DNA of 64,000 bases from Limnobacter sp. GTDB lineage: Bacteria > Pseudomonadota > Gammaproteobacteria > Burkholderiales > Burkholderiaceae_B. A program made the position numbers and the translations under genes. The notes under the pieces were generated by a model. That model was given only the letters and a program-made list of their open reading frames with translations. It was not told where the DNA came from and searched no databases. Shown one piece after another: positions 56,101 to 64,000 of this stretch. How positions within the stretch are numbered: position 1 is the first letter of the stretch; each line of letters begins with the position of its first letter. The stretch is taken from NCBI GenBank assembly GCA_029866125.1, contig JARWZZ010000001.1, positions 1 through 64,000 on the forward strand, in the 5' to 3' direction.

Positions 56101-56848
56101 GTATATTTAGGCCGGTGGGTGGAAGGGGGAAGTCTTGCGGAATCTCGATGCGGGGGCGCTCGGCGCTGACTTCAACCGAGGCGGAGGATTCGACCACATC
56201 AGCAATCGCTTTGAAGCCGACCCATGCCCCGCAGTAGCGGCTCATGGCGAAGCCAATCAAACCGTAATCCAGTATTTCCTGAATGTTGCTGGGAAACAGC
56301 ACGGGCATGAGGGCAGCTTTGAGCACATGGTCGGACTGGTGGGGCAAGGTGGAGCTTTTGGCACCGTGGTCGTCCCCGGCCACCAGCAATACGCCGCCAT
56401 GCCTGGATGTACCTGCTGCGTTGGCATGCTTAAACACATCCATTGCCCGGTCTACGCCTGGCCCTTTGCCGTACCAAAGGCCAAACACGCCGTCTACCGT
56501 GGCGCCTTCAAACAGGTTGACCTGCTGGCTGCCCCACACCGAGGTGGCACCTAGGTCTTCATTCAAACCGGGTTGAAATTTGATGCGTGAAGGTTCGAGG
56601 AATTTTTTGGCGGCCCAGAAAGCTTGGTCCACTGCACCCAAAGGTGAGCCTCGGTAGCCGGACACAAAACCGCCGGTGTTCAGGCCATTGATGCGGTCGC
56701 GCTCGGCCTGCAGCAACATCAAACGCACCAACGCTTGTGAGCCGTTGAGGTAAACGCGGCCTTCTTTCTGGGTGTATTTGGCGTCCAGCGAGGGTTCTGG
56801 GGACTTTAAGGCACCAATCAACTGACTGGTGCTATGGGGAGCATTCAT
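53186..56848 (-). CDS. Fused indolepyruvate ferredoxin oxidoreductase
   Basis: 1220-residue protein combining all parts of an indolepyruvate-type 2-oxoacid:ferredoxin oxidoreductase. The pyrimidine-binding part is at the N-terminus (about 30-400), the TPP-binding part follows (SGCPHNTSTQVPEGSRAMAGIGCHYM, then NLGDGTYFHSG), with a 4Fe-4S stretch (NPRVCEGCGDCSKQSNCLSI and NKDYSCLQGLCPSL) and the gamma domain (NGIGGTGVVTIGAWLGMAAHLEG). It decarboxylates aryl- or branched 2-oxoacids to acyl-CoA. ATG at 56848 has GAGGAGG eight bases upstream. Long oxidative versions occur in aerobic betaproteobacteria for aromatic amino acid breakdown. Confidence 0.92.
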   Translation of the reverse strand: MNAPHSTSQLIGALKSPEPSLDAKYTQKEGRVYLNGSQALVRLMLLQAERDRINGLNTGGFVSGYRGSPLGAVDQAFWAAKKFLEPSRIKFQPGLNEDLGATSVWGSQQVNLFEGATVDGVFGLWYGKGPGVDRAMDVFKHANAAGTSRHGGVLLVAGDDHGAKSSTLPHQSDHVLKAALMPVLFPSNIQEILDYGLIGFAMSRYCGAWVGFKAIADVVESSASVEVSAERPRIEIPQDFPLPPTGLNIRWPDAALDQEARLLDYKLYAALAFARANKLNHTVIDSPNARFGIVASGKAYRDTLQALNDLGITPERCRDLGIRVYKVGMVWPLEAQGIREFARGLQEILVVEEKRQMLEYQIKEELYAWREEIRPKVYGKFDERSSEDGREGGEWSIPQGRWLLPTHYELDPALIAKAIAHRLSRLELPADVRQGMAQRLKHIRNREELGHTKAHLKSHPTPTERKPYFCSGCPHNTSTQVPEGSRAMAGIGCHYMTVWMDRNTCTYTQMGGEGVPWIGQAPFTTTQHVFANLGDGTYFHSGILAIRASVSAGVNITYKLLYNDAVAMTGGQHIDGTLTVPQLTRQLDAEGVSHIVIVTDDVDKYAERDPTDHMAEGVPIYDRAELDTIQRQMREMKGTTVLIYEQTCASEKRRRRKRINPETGQPLYPNPPKRVVINPRVCEGCGDCSKQSNCLSIEPLSTEWGVKRTINQSTCNKDYSCLQGLCPSLVTIEGGDLLEHSGQVSASIDTQFAQDMLALPQPRYDSQGVYRILINGIGGTGVVTIGAWLGMAAHLEGMEVSVLDMAGLAQKGGAVFSHLQLAPRGQAIASPKIAIGEADLLIGGDKITSSHPKTLELLKEQAHVVLNTDTPPTADFIHNNTWAVPIALLKNDLNRALHNPQAQLREWNAQTLMQQLLGDTVYANAFLLGMAWQQGWVPLPESSILKAIELNAVQVSKNTLAFQWGRLAVAQPDKVHQVQQALWNGGALNNAALADASLAGVEETPEHMLTRLHADLQAYQNKAYADAFLNKIQPLRTQFENAAHLHLWVKLAKTYYKLLAFKDEFEVARLHTDATWQHSTLAQFKPKARMVFHFAPVWLKPEGQNRPKKMAVSAGAQPMLKLLARFKFLRHTALNPFKSSPEAINQREMVQLFETWLEVMQNEVLAHTIAFEQIEALLNDFAAVKGYGQVRLQSFHLVIERLRQKINGAAAKHTNAQGHG

Positions 56849-56968
56849 GTGCTGTGCCTCCTCGCCCTGACTTTTGGGTCTTAGTGCTTTGGAGTGTGGC
56901 ACACCCTCTGTAAGGACTCAAGCCACATGAGAGGGAGAATACCCTTGCTTATTGGTGAATGTGGGCAG

Positions 56969-57673
56969 TTAAGGCTCCACGTCCTTGATGTTCTGCACCT
57001 CAAACATTTCCTCTGGCCTGGGGAAGCTTTTTTTGTTGTGGCGGGCAGGTAGCTTTTCACCCGAAAACTTTTCGACTGCTGTACGGGCCACTTCTTTGGT
57101 GTCCATCGCTGCATAGGTGGCTACCACGGCTGCGCCAGCCAGTGGAATAAACCGGGATGCCGCGCGTTTGACTAAATTTTGTGCAACAACCTGCCCCACT
57201 TGTTTGCTGACGCGTACGGCAACGTCGCGCGTGTCCATGCGGACCACTTGGTCAACAATGTCCAGCAAAAGGGATTTGGGTTTGTCTTGATGGTCCAAGG
57301 GGATGGACTTTTCATATTCCCGATTTGCAGTTTCGGCCACATGTTTGAACAGGCAGGCTATCAGCTCCTCTTGAGTCAGGGGCTTGGTGTGACCAAATGC
57401 AGCAGCAATGTCCACCACCATTTGGGCTTGTATGCGCCACACAAACATCAGGTCGGGAAGGATGGTCAGCATTCCCAATGGCCCCACCGGAATGGACAGC
57501 GAACCCGATACTGCGGCAGCCTTGGCTGAAGCTTTTTGTGTAATTTCCTTGGCCCGGTCGTAGGGGCGCTTGGCGGGCCCGTCCTCTTGGGTTGCGGGCA
57601 CCCCACCTGTTGCCAAGGCGATGGCCGTTTCCAAGGGGCCAGTCATAAACTTGGGCAATTTCAAAAGCTGCAT
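56969..57673 (-). CDS. EcsC-like family protein
   Basis: 234 residues. The central part (KASAKAAAVSGSLSIPVGPLGMLTILPDLMFVWRIQAQMVVDIAAAFGH) matches the EcsC family, which in Bacillus lies beside an ABC transporter but has no known activity. A second hydrophobic segment (FIPLAGAAVVATYAAMDTKEVARTA, about 180-200) suggests membrane contact. I prefer ATG at 57673 to the GTG six codons upstream. It precedes the oxidoreductase gene by 120 bp on the same strand and is divergent from the pilin gene. Confidence 0.72.
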   Translation of the reverse strand: MQLLKLPKFMTGPLETAIALATGGVPATQEDGPAKRPYDRAKEITQKASAKAAAVSGSLSIPVGPLGMLTILPDLMFVWRIQAQMVVDIAAAFGHTKPLTQEELIACLFKHVAETANREYEKSIPLDHQDKPKSLLLDIVDQVVRMDTRDVAVRVSKQVGQVVAQNLVKRAASRFIPLAGAAVVATYAAMDTKEVARTAVEKFSGEKLPARHNKKSFPRPEEMFEVQNIKDVEP

Positions 57674-57786
57674 ATTGTTAATTCGCTCCACTTATGAAGT
57701 GTTCTTAGTAAATCGCCAGTTTTTTACGCGAAAGCGCTATCGTAGCCCAAGCTGTCTCACTATATTTGGGTATATCATCTATTTAC

Positions 57787-57879
57787 TTAAAGCGTCATCT
57801 CACCCAAAAGGATCAATTCAGGGGGGTTTTACACCTCTGTTCGACGCTTTAAATTTGGTTAACCCCCCCTAATATGGGG
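57787..57879 (+). promoter_or_regulatory. Structured leader of flp with mutually exclusive hairpins
   Basis: TTAAAGCGTC (57787-57796) is an exact inverted repeat of GACGCTTTAA (57843-57852). Inside its loop GGGGGGTT (57821-57828) is complementary to AACCCCCC (57861-57868), which lies outside. A third short stem CCCC/GGGG (57866-57879) uses the same C-run. The combination could form a pseudoknot or alternate stems. It ends 40 bp before the flp start. Confidence 0.5.
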
Positions 57880-57918
57880 TGTAACTCACCGTTACGAAGT
57901 AACCCTCAAGGAGAAATG

Positions 57919-58092
57919 ATGAGCAAACTGATCCACACCCAAAAGAAGCAAAAAGGCGCTTCCATGATTGAATACGCAATTATCGTAGCTCTTGTGGTCA
58001 TCGGCGCAGTGACTGTGCTGTCCACATTGGGTACTGACATCCAAGGCGTATTCACCGGCATTTCTACAAAGCTGACAGACGCTACGCCTTAA
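57919..58092 (+). CDS. flp: Flp family type IVb pilin
   Basis: Major subunit of Tad/Flp pili. The 57-residue prepilin has a basic leader ending in KKQKG followed by ASMIEYAIIVALVVIGAVTVL. Prepilin peptidase should cut after that Gly, leaving the conserved Glu at +5 and the Flp motif. AAGGAG precedes the start by five bases (an ATG one codon earlier is too close). It is a separate unit with a structured leader; the prepilin peptidase gene usually nearby is not in the 213-bp gap that follows, so it must lie elsewhere. Confidence 0.95.
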   Translation: MSKLIHTQKKQKGASMIEYAIIVALVVIGAVTVLSTLGTDIQGVFTGISTKLTDATP

Positions 58093-58305
58093 TTGCCAGT
58101 GTAATACGATCTGGTCCGCTGAGGGCCAGCAGATGTGTGAGCAACAGGAAGTGCAGGCTTTGAAGCAGTACTTCCCTTGCCGGGCGTATTTTTGCCCAAA
58201 TTCTTAGAACAGTGGGACTCCGCGTTCTTTTCGAAACGGGTGGTCTTCAAAAGATTCCTACTTTAATGATGTTCGTTAAAGTGTAAAGAACGAGAGCGCT
58301 AAACC
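58093..58305. other. Gap after flp, with hairpins; no gene
   Basis: Three hairpins are visible: TGGTCC/GGGCCA after the flp stop, GGAAGT (58147-58152) with ACTTCC (58170-58175), and GGGC/GCCC (58181-58196) followed by AAATTC. They could stop or slow transcription after the abundant pilin message so that cpaB and later genes are expressed less. No ORF of note. Confidence 0.5.
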
Positions 58306-59301
58306 ATGTCAGGCAAAACCAAGTTCATCGCGTTTATTTTGCTCGGGTTGGGCTTGGTCTTTCTTGGATTGGCCGTACTCACAGGCCAACAAGGCCAAAC
58401 CAAACGAGAAGTCATTCAACAAGAATTGGAGCGGGCTACTGTGGTGGTCGCTACCAAAAAAATCCCTTTCGGCACTGCCATTACGCCTGACATGTTGCGT
58501 GTGGACAAAGTGCCAATTGCGCCAACCGGGTCTTACCAAAGCGTGACTGACCTTGAGGGTCGCAAGCCGGTGTACACCATCGAAGCCGGCGTGCCGATTA
58601 CCAAACAATTTTTTGAGCCAGGTGCCGTGGCCTCGCAGTTGCGGGATGGTTTTCGCGCCTTTGCCTTGAGTTTGGATGAAAACAACGTGTCCACCGCCAA
58701 AATCAAAGCGGGCGACTTTGTGGATGTGTTTTCGATTTTTAGGGCGAAGGACAAAGAGGTGGACCAAACCATTTCACGTTTGATTTTGCCCAAGCTGCGG
58801 GTGTTGTCGGTGGGTGAACAATTGGTGAATTCGCCAGAGGCCGCCAAAGAGCAAAAAGCAGAAGGCAATTCCAACGCAGTCAGACAAAAACGCAATGACC
58901 GTGCGGTGATGGTGGAAGTGGCCACAGAAGAAGTGAACAACTTGGCCTTGGCCCAAGCACAGGGCGAGCTTTTTGTAGTCATCCGCAGCCCGGATGATGA
59001 AGGCATGCCCGACACCAGCATTTACCCCAAAGCGGACACGGTGCTGAAACCCATTCCACCCAAAAACCAACCCAAGGGCACAGCCCCCGCAAGCCCAGTA
59101 CCCGCACCTGAGCTAAGCGCTGACACCAAGGCTTATGCAGGCACGGCAATTCGCGATGTGGTGGTACCGGGCAGCGCAAAAAACCCCAATGTAATTAGAG
59201 AACTGCAGCCCAAGCCCGTGACCACGCGCCCAGCCGAGCCACGGGAGGAAACCACGGAAATTATCCGCGCAGGTGAAGTTTCCAAGGAAAAGGCCAGATA
59301 A
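58306..59301 (+). CDS. cpaB: Flp pilus assembly protein CpaB/RcpC
   Basis: Periplasmic part of the Tad pilus secretin complex. The 331 residues have an N-terminal membrane helix (about 6-27), a SAF domain (ATVVVATKKIPFGTAITPDMLRVDKVP, about 44-110), and the RcpC/CpaB core (ALSLDENNVSTAKIKAGDFVDVFSIF). A long Pro/Ala-rich tail follows after about 245. It is followed by the secretin gene with a one-base TAATG overlap. Confidence 0.92.
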   Translation: MSGKTKFIAFILLGLGLVFLGLAVLTGQQGQTKREVIQQELERATVVVATKKIPFGTAITPDMLRVDKVPIAPTGSYQSVTDLEGRKPVYTIEAGVPITKQFFEPGAVASQLRDGFRAFALSLDENNVSTAKIKAGDFVDVFSIFRAKDKEVDQTISRLILPKLRVLSVGEQLVNSPEAAKEQKAEGNSNAVRQKRNDRAVMVEVATEEVNNLALAQAQGELFVVIRSPDDEGMPDTSIYPKADTVLKPIPPKNQPKGTAPASPVPAPELSADTKAYAGTAIRDVVVPGSAKNPNVIRELQPKPVTTRPAEPREETTEIIRAGEVSKEKAR

Positions 59302-60902
59302 TGACCCATACCACTGTCATGAAATCCAACAAGACCAATAAAACTCAAAAATTCATAGCCAGCACTTTGGGCCTGAGCATTGTATTGACCTCCACCGTGG
59401 CTTGGTCACAAATGCGCGGCCGAGACATCAGTGCAAGCACACCTGCATCAACACCTGCTGCCGAATCAACAACAGCCGCACCGGCGCCTGTGCCCCAGCC
59501 CATCAACGCCAGCACCCCAACTGAAAGCGAGCCCACACGTGCACGCTTGGGTACGCCCGTGGCAAGCCCAGCTGTCTTGAGCAATCAGATTGTTGCCTCA
59601 AGCCCGGCGGCTATGCCCGCACCTGCAGCAGAGTCGATTACCTTGAGCACGGGCTTTCAAAAAATTGTGCCCCTGCCTAATCTGCCTGCCCGTGTAGCGA
59701 TTGGCGACCCTTCGATTGCAACAGTTACGGTTTTGAAACCCACTGCCAAGAAAGACGGTGCGGGTGTGCTTATTACAGGCTTAAAGACAGGATCAACCTC
59801 CCTACTCATTTGGGACAAAGGCAGCGCTGCGCCCCGCTCGATTGTTTTGTCTGTGACGGGCAAAGCGGCACAGAATATTTCCAAGATCGACAATTTGAAA
59901 CTGGACACCGACGGGCAAGTACAACGGCTGTCAGGCTCCACCACCAACGTGGGCAACTACCAGCAAGCGCGCGAGAGTTTGTTCAAAAACGGGGGCGACA
60001 AAGGCAGTACAGCCGAGCTGATCGACAGTGCCGTGCTGGAAACTTCCGGCACCGTGCAAGTGGATGTGAAAGTGGTTGAATTCACTCGCAGTGAATTGCA
60101 GCGCTTGGGCGTCAGTTTTGGCCGCACAATCGGTAGCGGTCAACCATTCAGTTACTCCGTCACAGGGCCGCCCGCAACCACGGTCAGCCGTTTTCCGGCA
60201 GGTCCTAATATTTCGTCCAATTCGTCAGTTGCCAATGCTTTTAATCTCGCATTTTCTGGCATCAGCGATGACTTGACCTTGGCTTTTGACATTCTGCAAT
60301 CCAATGGCTATGCCCGTGTGCTGGCAGAGCCATCACTGATTGCACAATCCGGCCAAGAAGCGTCCTTCCTAGCAGGCGGTGAAGTACCCGTGCCCGTGCC
60401 CTCAGGCAACGGCACCATCGGCATTGAATACAAAAAATTTGGTGTCGGCCTCACATTTAAACCCACCATTTTGTCTAACAGAACCATCGCATTGAATGTG
60501 TCTCCCGAAGTGAGCGACCTTGATTTTTCACGCGGCACGTCCATTCAAGGTATCCTTGTGCCAGCCATTACAACACGTAGGGCAAGCACTGTGGTGGAGT
60601 TGGGTGAGGGTCAAAGTTTTGTGATTGGCGGCTTGATTCAACGCAATGTGATTGCCAATGCAAACAAAGTGCCTTGGTTGGCCGAGCTGCCTATTTTGGG
60701 CGCTTTCTTCAAGAACAATTCATTTAGTCGCGAAGACAAAGAACTGGTCATCATGGTGACCCCCCGATTCGTCAAACCCCGCGCAGCCAACGCCCCCGCC
60801 TTGCCCTTACCCGGCAGCGACGTGGGCAGCCGCCCCCGTGGAGTTTGGAGCCAGCTTTTCCTGCCTAGCGGGAATGAGCCGGTCCCTGGCTTTACCCAGT
60901 AA
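59301..60902 (+). CDS. cpaC: Flp pilus secretin CpaC/RcpA
   Basis: Outer-membrane secretin through which the Flp pilus passes. The 533 residues start with a signal peptide (about 17-36) and a low-complexity Ala/Pro/Thr linker (about 45-110). Next is the N0-like domain (ITLSTGFQKIVPLPNLPARVAIGDPSIATV), and from about 255 the secretin domain: VDVKVVEFTRSELQRLGVSFG, LAEPSLIAQSGQEASFLAGGEVPVPVP and RNVIANANKVPWLAELPILGAFF. The C-terminal PRFVKPRAA end is family-typical. It is followed by cpaE after 11 bp. Confidence 0.94.
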   Translation: MTHTTVMKSNKTNKTQKFIASTLGLSIVLTSTVAWSQMRGRDISASTPASTPAAESTTAAPAPVPQPINASTPTESEPTRARLGTPVASPAVLSNQIVASSPAAMPAPAAESITLSTGFQKIVPLPNLPARVAIGDPSIATVTVLKPTAKKDGAGVLITGLKTGSTSLLIWDKGSAAPRSIVLSVTGKAAQNISKIDNLKLDTDGQVQRLSGSTTNVGNYQQARESLFKNGGDKGSTAELIDSAVLETSGTVQVDVKVVEFTRSELQRLGVSFGRTIGSGQPFSYSVTGPPATTVSRFPAGPNISSNSSVANAFNLAFSGISDDLTLAFDILQSNGYARVLAEPSLIAQSGQEASFLAGGEVPVPVPSGNGTIGIEYKKFGVGLTFKPTILSNRTIALNVSPEVSDLDFSRGTSIQGILVPAITTRRASTVVELGEGQSFVIGGLIQRNVIANANKVPWLAELPILGAFFKNNSFSREDKELVIMVTPRFVKPRAANAPALPLPGSDVGSRPRGVWSQLFLPSGNEPVPGFTQ

Positions 60903-60913
60903 GGGGGCCGGGA

Positions 60914-62116
60914 ATGAACAATCAGGGACTTGCCCGCGTACTGTGCATCACAAGCTCGGATGCCAATTGGCTTTGGTTGTCTGACGCAGTCGGTGACCGA
61001 ATGATGTTGGTGCGCGAATCAGGCACTTTTGCTGAAATCAGCAAACGGGTGGGCTTGGTGTCTCCCAATGCAGCGATTGTGGACTTCTCCCCCCAAGTGG
61101 GATTGGACCCATCTTTGATCGTGAAGGAGCTGACCGACCTTTCCCCCGAATTGCCAGTGATTGCATTGGGCAGCAAAGCGGCAACCGACGCCTTGGTGAA
61201 AGCCCTGCGATCTGGCGTGCGGGATTTTCTGGATTTGGAATCAAGCCCCGGCGAAATTCAAAAAGTAATGGGCACGGTGCTTGAAAAAGCCCCTCGACCC
61301 AGTGGCGAGCGCAAAGGCTACGCCCTGATGGTACTGGGTGCACGCCAAGGCGTGGGTGCTACTACTTTGTCAGTCAATTTGGCCGCGCAACTGAATAAAT
61401 CCAACAACGACCAAACCCTGTTACTGGATTTTGGCTTGCCCTTGGGCGATGCACTGGTGCACCTGCCTTGCGAAGAAAAACAAGGCGCGATGGACTTTGT
61501 GGAATGTGTGCGCAGCCTGCGCCGGTTTGACGCCACTCTGGCTAAAACAGCTTTTCGCAAACACACCGAAACAGGCGTCGCCATCTTGTCGCTGCCCAAA
61601 AACTTGGCTGATTTACGCGAAATTTCTGCCTCAGATGCCCTGAAGTTTTTGAATCTGATCAAATCCTACTTTGAGAACGTGGTCATCGACCTGTGTGGCT
61701 TTTCCAACATTGATTTTGTGGCCAGCCTGTTGCGCAGCGCCGACCAAACCTTGTTGGTGACACCCCAATCTGTTCCCGGCGTGGTTACAGCGGCAGAGCT
61801 GATGAAAGCCCTGGCCGATAAAGGCGTAAAAAGTGCCACTTTCGACTTGGTGGTGACCCCGCATTTAAAAGAATTGGCTTTAACGCCCGAGTCCATTGCC
61901 ACCAAATTGGGCATCGAGCGTGTGCACACCCTGCCCGACCGGCGCTTGGCGCTGTGTGGCGCTGTGAATGAAGGCCGCGTGCTGTCCGTGTTGGATACGC
62001 GCGACCCTTACACCAAGGCAGTAGCAAAAATCCTGGAAGACTTGGGCAAAGCCCGTCAAAAAGGCGACGAAGTTGAAGGTATTTCCCAGAAGCTGAAAAA
62101 TTGGTTTTCTAAATGA
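60914..62116 (+). CDS. cpaE: Tad pilus localisation ATPase-like protein CpaE/TadZ
   Basis: 400 residues. An N-terminal receiver-like domain (LCITSSDANWLWLSDAVGDRM to SGVRDFLDLES, about 8-110) precedes a MinD/ParA-like fold. The P-loop is GARQGVGATTLSVNLAAQLN near residue 142, in place of KGGVGKT: it lacks both lysines, a deviation common in TadZ proteins that place the pilus at a pole. The switch Asp motif LLLDFGLPLGDALVHL is present. The stop overlaps cpaF as ATGA. Confidence 0.9.
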   Translation: MNNQGLARVLCITSSDANWLWLSDAVGDRMMLVRESGTFAEISKRVGLVSPNAAIVDFSPQVGLDPSLIVKELTDLSPELPVIALGSKAATDALVKALRSGVRDFLDLESSPGEIQKVMGTVLEKAPRPSGERKGYALMVLGARQGVGATTLSVNLAAQLNKSNNDQTLLLDFGLPLGDALVHLPCEEKQGAMDFVECVRSLRRFDATLAKTAFRKHTETGVAILSLPKNLADLREISASDALKFLNLIKSYFENVVIDLCGFSNIDFVASLLRSADQTLLVTPQSVPGVVTAAELMKALADKGVKSATFDLVVTPHLKELALTPESIATKLGIERVHTLPDRRLALCGAVNEGRVLSVLDTRDPYTKAVAKILEDLGKARQKGDEVEGISQKLKNWFSK

Positions 62117-63492
62117 GTGACATCGTTTTTGGACAAGAGCCCGAGCCGGCTCGCCCCAGCGAAGCCCCAAGCCAGGCCGTATTTGCAAAAGATTCGGATG
62201 CCACAGGGCCCGTCTTTGTCAGCAAGTCTGACGCATTGGCCTCGCAGGACGTCAATTCCACCGTGCTGCGCGAAGTCACCGAGATGGCACATGAGCACAT
62301 CCTCAGCCTGATCGAGAAAAAAGGCGCTGCCTTTGCCCGAATGAGTTTGAGTGAGTTGGAAGGCTTTATCCGCGGTGAAGTACAAGGCTTGGTGTATGGC
62401 AAGCAAATCCCGCTGAACGACGTTGAAATGTCTTTGGTGGCCGACTCGCTGTACAAAGAAATTGCAGGTTTTGGCCCATTGGAAGATTTGTTGGCTGACC
62501 CCGGCGTTGAAGACATCATGATCAACGGCTACAAGGACGTTTACGTGTCCAAAAGTGGCCAAATGCAACGCGTACAAGCCCGGTTTACCGACAACGTGCA
62601 CTTGCTGCGCATAGTGCGCCGCATTTTGGCCCCACTGGGCAGGCGCTTGGACGAATCCAGCCCCATGGTGGATGCCCGTTTGCCAGACGGTAGCCGTATT
62701 AACGTCATTATTGCCCCCTTGGCGCGTGATGGCGTTGTGGTTTCCATCCGGAAATTCCGCGCCACCCCCCTACGTGCTGAGGATTTGCTAGGCCTTGGCG
62801 CATTTGACACCCGTGTGCTGGAACTGATGCAAGAAGCTGTGCGCAAGCGCTGCAACCTGGTGGTCAGCGGTGCCACCTCCACCGGCAAAACCTCCATGCT
62901 GAACGTCATTGCCGAATTTATTCCAGCCGGTGAACGTTTGATTACCATTGAAGACACCGCCGAATTGCAGCTCAACCACCACCACGTGGTACGGCTTGAA
63001 AGCAGACCTGGCGGCCACGAAGGCAGCGGCGGCATTTCCATCCGCGAGCTGGTGAAAAACAGCCTGCGTATGCGCCCCGACCGCGTCATCGTCGGCGAAG
63101 TGCGTGGCGCCGAAGTGTTGGACATGCTACAAGCCATGAGCACAGGCCATGATGGGTCCATGGGCACCATCCACGCCTCCACGCCCCGCGACTGTTTGCA
63201 CCGGATTGAAATGCTGTCCGGTTTTGCAGGCTTCCAAGGCAACGAGATGAGCCTGCGCCGCCAAATTGCATCGGCCCTCGATTTGATTATCCAAATTGTG
63301 CGCCTACCTTCGGGCAAACGCCGCATTTACAGCGTCACCGAGGTGGCGGGCATTGTGGACGACAACATATTGCTACAGGATTTATACCGCTATGAAAGCC
63401 GTGTAGGCCCCGATGGACAAGAGCTGGACAACTGGGTACCCGTGGTGCCCTACCCCAAAAACCCCAAGATTAAGCACATCAGACTGACATGA
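62113..63492 (+). CDS. cpaF: Tad pilus motor ATPase CpaF/TadA
   Basis: 459-residue hexameric secretion ATPase that powers assembly of the Flp pilus. It has an N-terminal helical region, then the FGPLEDLLADPGVEDIMINGYKDVYV segment, an Arg-rich RRILAPLGRRLDESSPMVDARLPDGSRINVI, Walker A SGATSTGKTSML at about residues 252-263, an Asp box and a Walker B-like DRVIVGEVRGAEVLDMLQAMSTGHDGSMGTIHAS. All motifs look intact. ATGA overlaps with cpaE and tadB. Confidence 0.95.
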   Translation: MSDIVFGQEPEPARPSEAPSQAVFAKDSDATGPVFVSKSDALASQDVNSTVLREVTEMAHEHILSLIEKKGAAFARMSLSELEGFIRGEVQGLVYGKQIPLNDVEMSLVADSLYKEIAGFGPLEDLLADPGVEDIMINGYKDVYVSKSGQMQRVQARFTDNVHLLRIVRRILAPLGRRLDESSPMVDARLPDGSRINVIIAPLARDGVVVSIRKFRATPLRAEDLLGLGAFDTRVLELMQEAVRKRCNLVVSGATSTGKTSMLNVIAEFIPAGERLITIEDTAELQLNHHHVVRLESRPGGHEGSGGISIRELVKNSLRMRPDRVIVGEVRGAEVLDMLQAMSTGHDGSMGTIHASTPRDCLHRIEMLSGFAGFQGNEMSLRRQIASALDLIIQIVRLPSGKRRIYSVTEVAGIVDDNILLQDLYRYESRVGPDGQELDNWVPVVPYPKNPKIKHIRLT

Positions 63493-64000
63493 ACTTCTGG
63501 CTGATCGCAACCGCACTCATCTTTATAGGCTTGGCCGTTTTTGTGATGGGCCGGGGTGAAGCACGCCAGAAGCAACGCCAAGCCGTGGCCCGCTTGGACG
63601 CCGCCCTTACCCAAACCATCGACCCGATGAAGTTGGAGAAGGATCCGCTGAAGAAGAAATTCATCCCACAGTGGATTACCGACAGCTTGATATCCGCAGG
63701 CCTGCCCGTGGACCAAGCCATGGGCCTGAAAATTTTAGCCATCGTGGGGTTGCCGCCGCTATTCATGCTGATGCTCAAAGGCTTTGCCAACGGCGTGGGC
63801 ATGTTTATTTTGTGCTTGATGCTGTTTACAGGCTTTATTTTGTACAAGCAACGCAAACGCAGGGCACAAATGTTGGCCCAGCTGCCCACGTTTCTGGATG
63901 CATTGGTGCGAGTCAGCTCGGTGGGCTACAGCATCACCGTGTCCTTCAACACCGCGGTAGAAACTGCTGAAGAACCGTTGAAAGACGCACTGGGCGTTGC
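63489..64000 (+). CDS. tadB: Tad pilus inner-membrane platform protein TadB (partial)
   Basis: The frame starts MNFWLIATALIFIGLAVFVMGRG and runs open to the window edge (170 codons). It has an N-terminal membrane helix, a second and third at about 77-125 (LKILAIVGLPPLFMLMLKG and MFILCLMLFTGFIL), and the start of a type II secretion F domain (QLPTFLDALVRVSSVGYSITVSFN). Its ATG overlaps the cpaF stop. The 3' end is beyond the window. Confidence 0.9.
   Translation, partial: MNFWLIATALIFIGLAVFVMGRGEARQKQRQAVARLDAALTQTIDPMKLEKDPLKKKFIPQWITDSLISAGLPVDQAMGLKILAIVGLPPLFMLMLKGFANGVGMFILCLMLFTGFILYKQRKRRAQMLAQLPTFLDALVRVSSVGYSITVSFNTAVETAEEPLKDALGV

Noticed and set aside
1-64000. CRISPR array, prophage, transposase
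   Set aside because: No regularly spaced repeats, phage structural genes or transposase motifs were found; the tandem repeats are short and without spacers.

Overview
The window is chromosomal DNA of a betaproteobacterium. Ubiquinone-linked energy metabolism (ubiE/ubiJ/ubiB, etfBA), the rlmE-ftsH pair divergent from yhbY, the carAB-greA block, a DUF3683 FAD/Fe-S oxidoreductase and roughly 50 % GC all point to Burkholderiales. Limnobacter or a close relative is my best guess, from gene content only. Coding is dense, with many ATGA or TAATG overlaps. I see no rRNA, tRNA, insertion sequence, prophage or CRISPR array. Starts marked as re-chosen were moved from the longest ORF because a Shine-Dalgarno sequence, an overlap or family alignment favours an internal codon.

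Layout. 1-636: a GCCGAT hexamer tract and composite repeat ending at the ftsH terminator. 637-9250: housekeeping (ftsH, rlmE, yhbY, a DUF4149 protein, greA, carB, carA). 9390-12448: an aldehyde dehydrogenase coupled to a thiamine-diphosphate acetolactate synthase-like enzyme. 12625-14384: a small membrane protein, then an AT-richer two-gene cassette of a pesticin-type muramidase and a lipoprotein, probably an effector and its immunity protein. 14451-18085: acyl-CoA dehydrogenase and etfBA. 18352-23540: a hypothetical protein, an HDAC-family amidohydrolase, mltB, cysM and a sodium:solute symporter. 23667-28491: ubiquinone cluster (DUF971, ubiE, Tim44-like, ubiJ, ubiB). 28605-30783: phoBR behind a near-perfect Pho box. 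30796-39190: HIT protein, second copy of the composite repeat, DUF3683 oxidoreductase, argS, and cca with an in-frame 15-bp tandem repeat.

The most interesting block is 39243-51740, which looks like a photo-oxidative-stress island. A CarH/LitR-type B12-binding MerR regulator, with its cobalamin-ligand residues intact, sits in a run with a 52-residue DUF2256 zinc-ribbon gene and an FeS-type (6-4) photolyase. Across a 470-bp regulatory region with repeated TTGTCTA boxes and perfect dyads lies divergent folE2. Next comes a tightly packed series: FAD amine-oxidase-like, DUF1365, cyclopropane-fatty-acid-synthase-like, chalcone-isomerase-like, GPH/MFS transporter, DUF3833 lipoprotein, SDR and NTF2-like genes. 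It resembles the lipid-modifying gene set of the alphaproteobacterial singlet-oxygen response. A separate diiron acyl-desaturase-like gene follows behind its own palindrome.

51751-57673 holds rfaE2 behind a ten-codon leader ORF, ppk2 coupled to a fused indolepyruvate ferredoxin oxidoreductase, and an EcsC-like gene. 57787-64000 is the start of a Tad/Flp pilus locus (flp, cpaB, cpaC, cpaE/tadZ, cpaF/tadA, partial tadB). The flp leader contains inverted repeats that cannot all pair at once.
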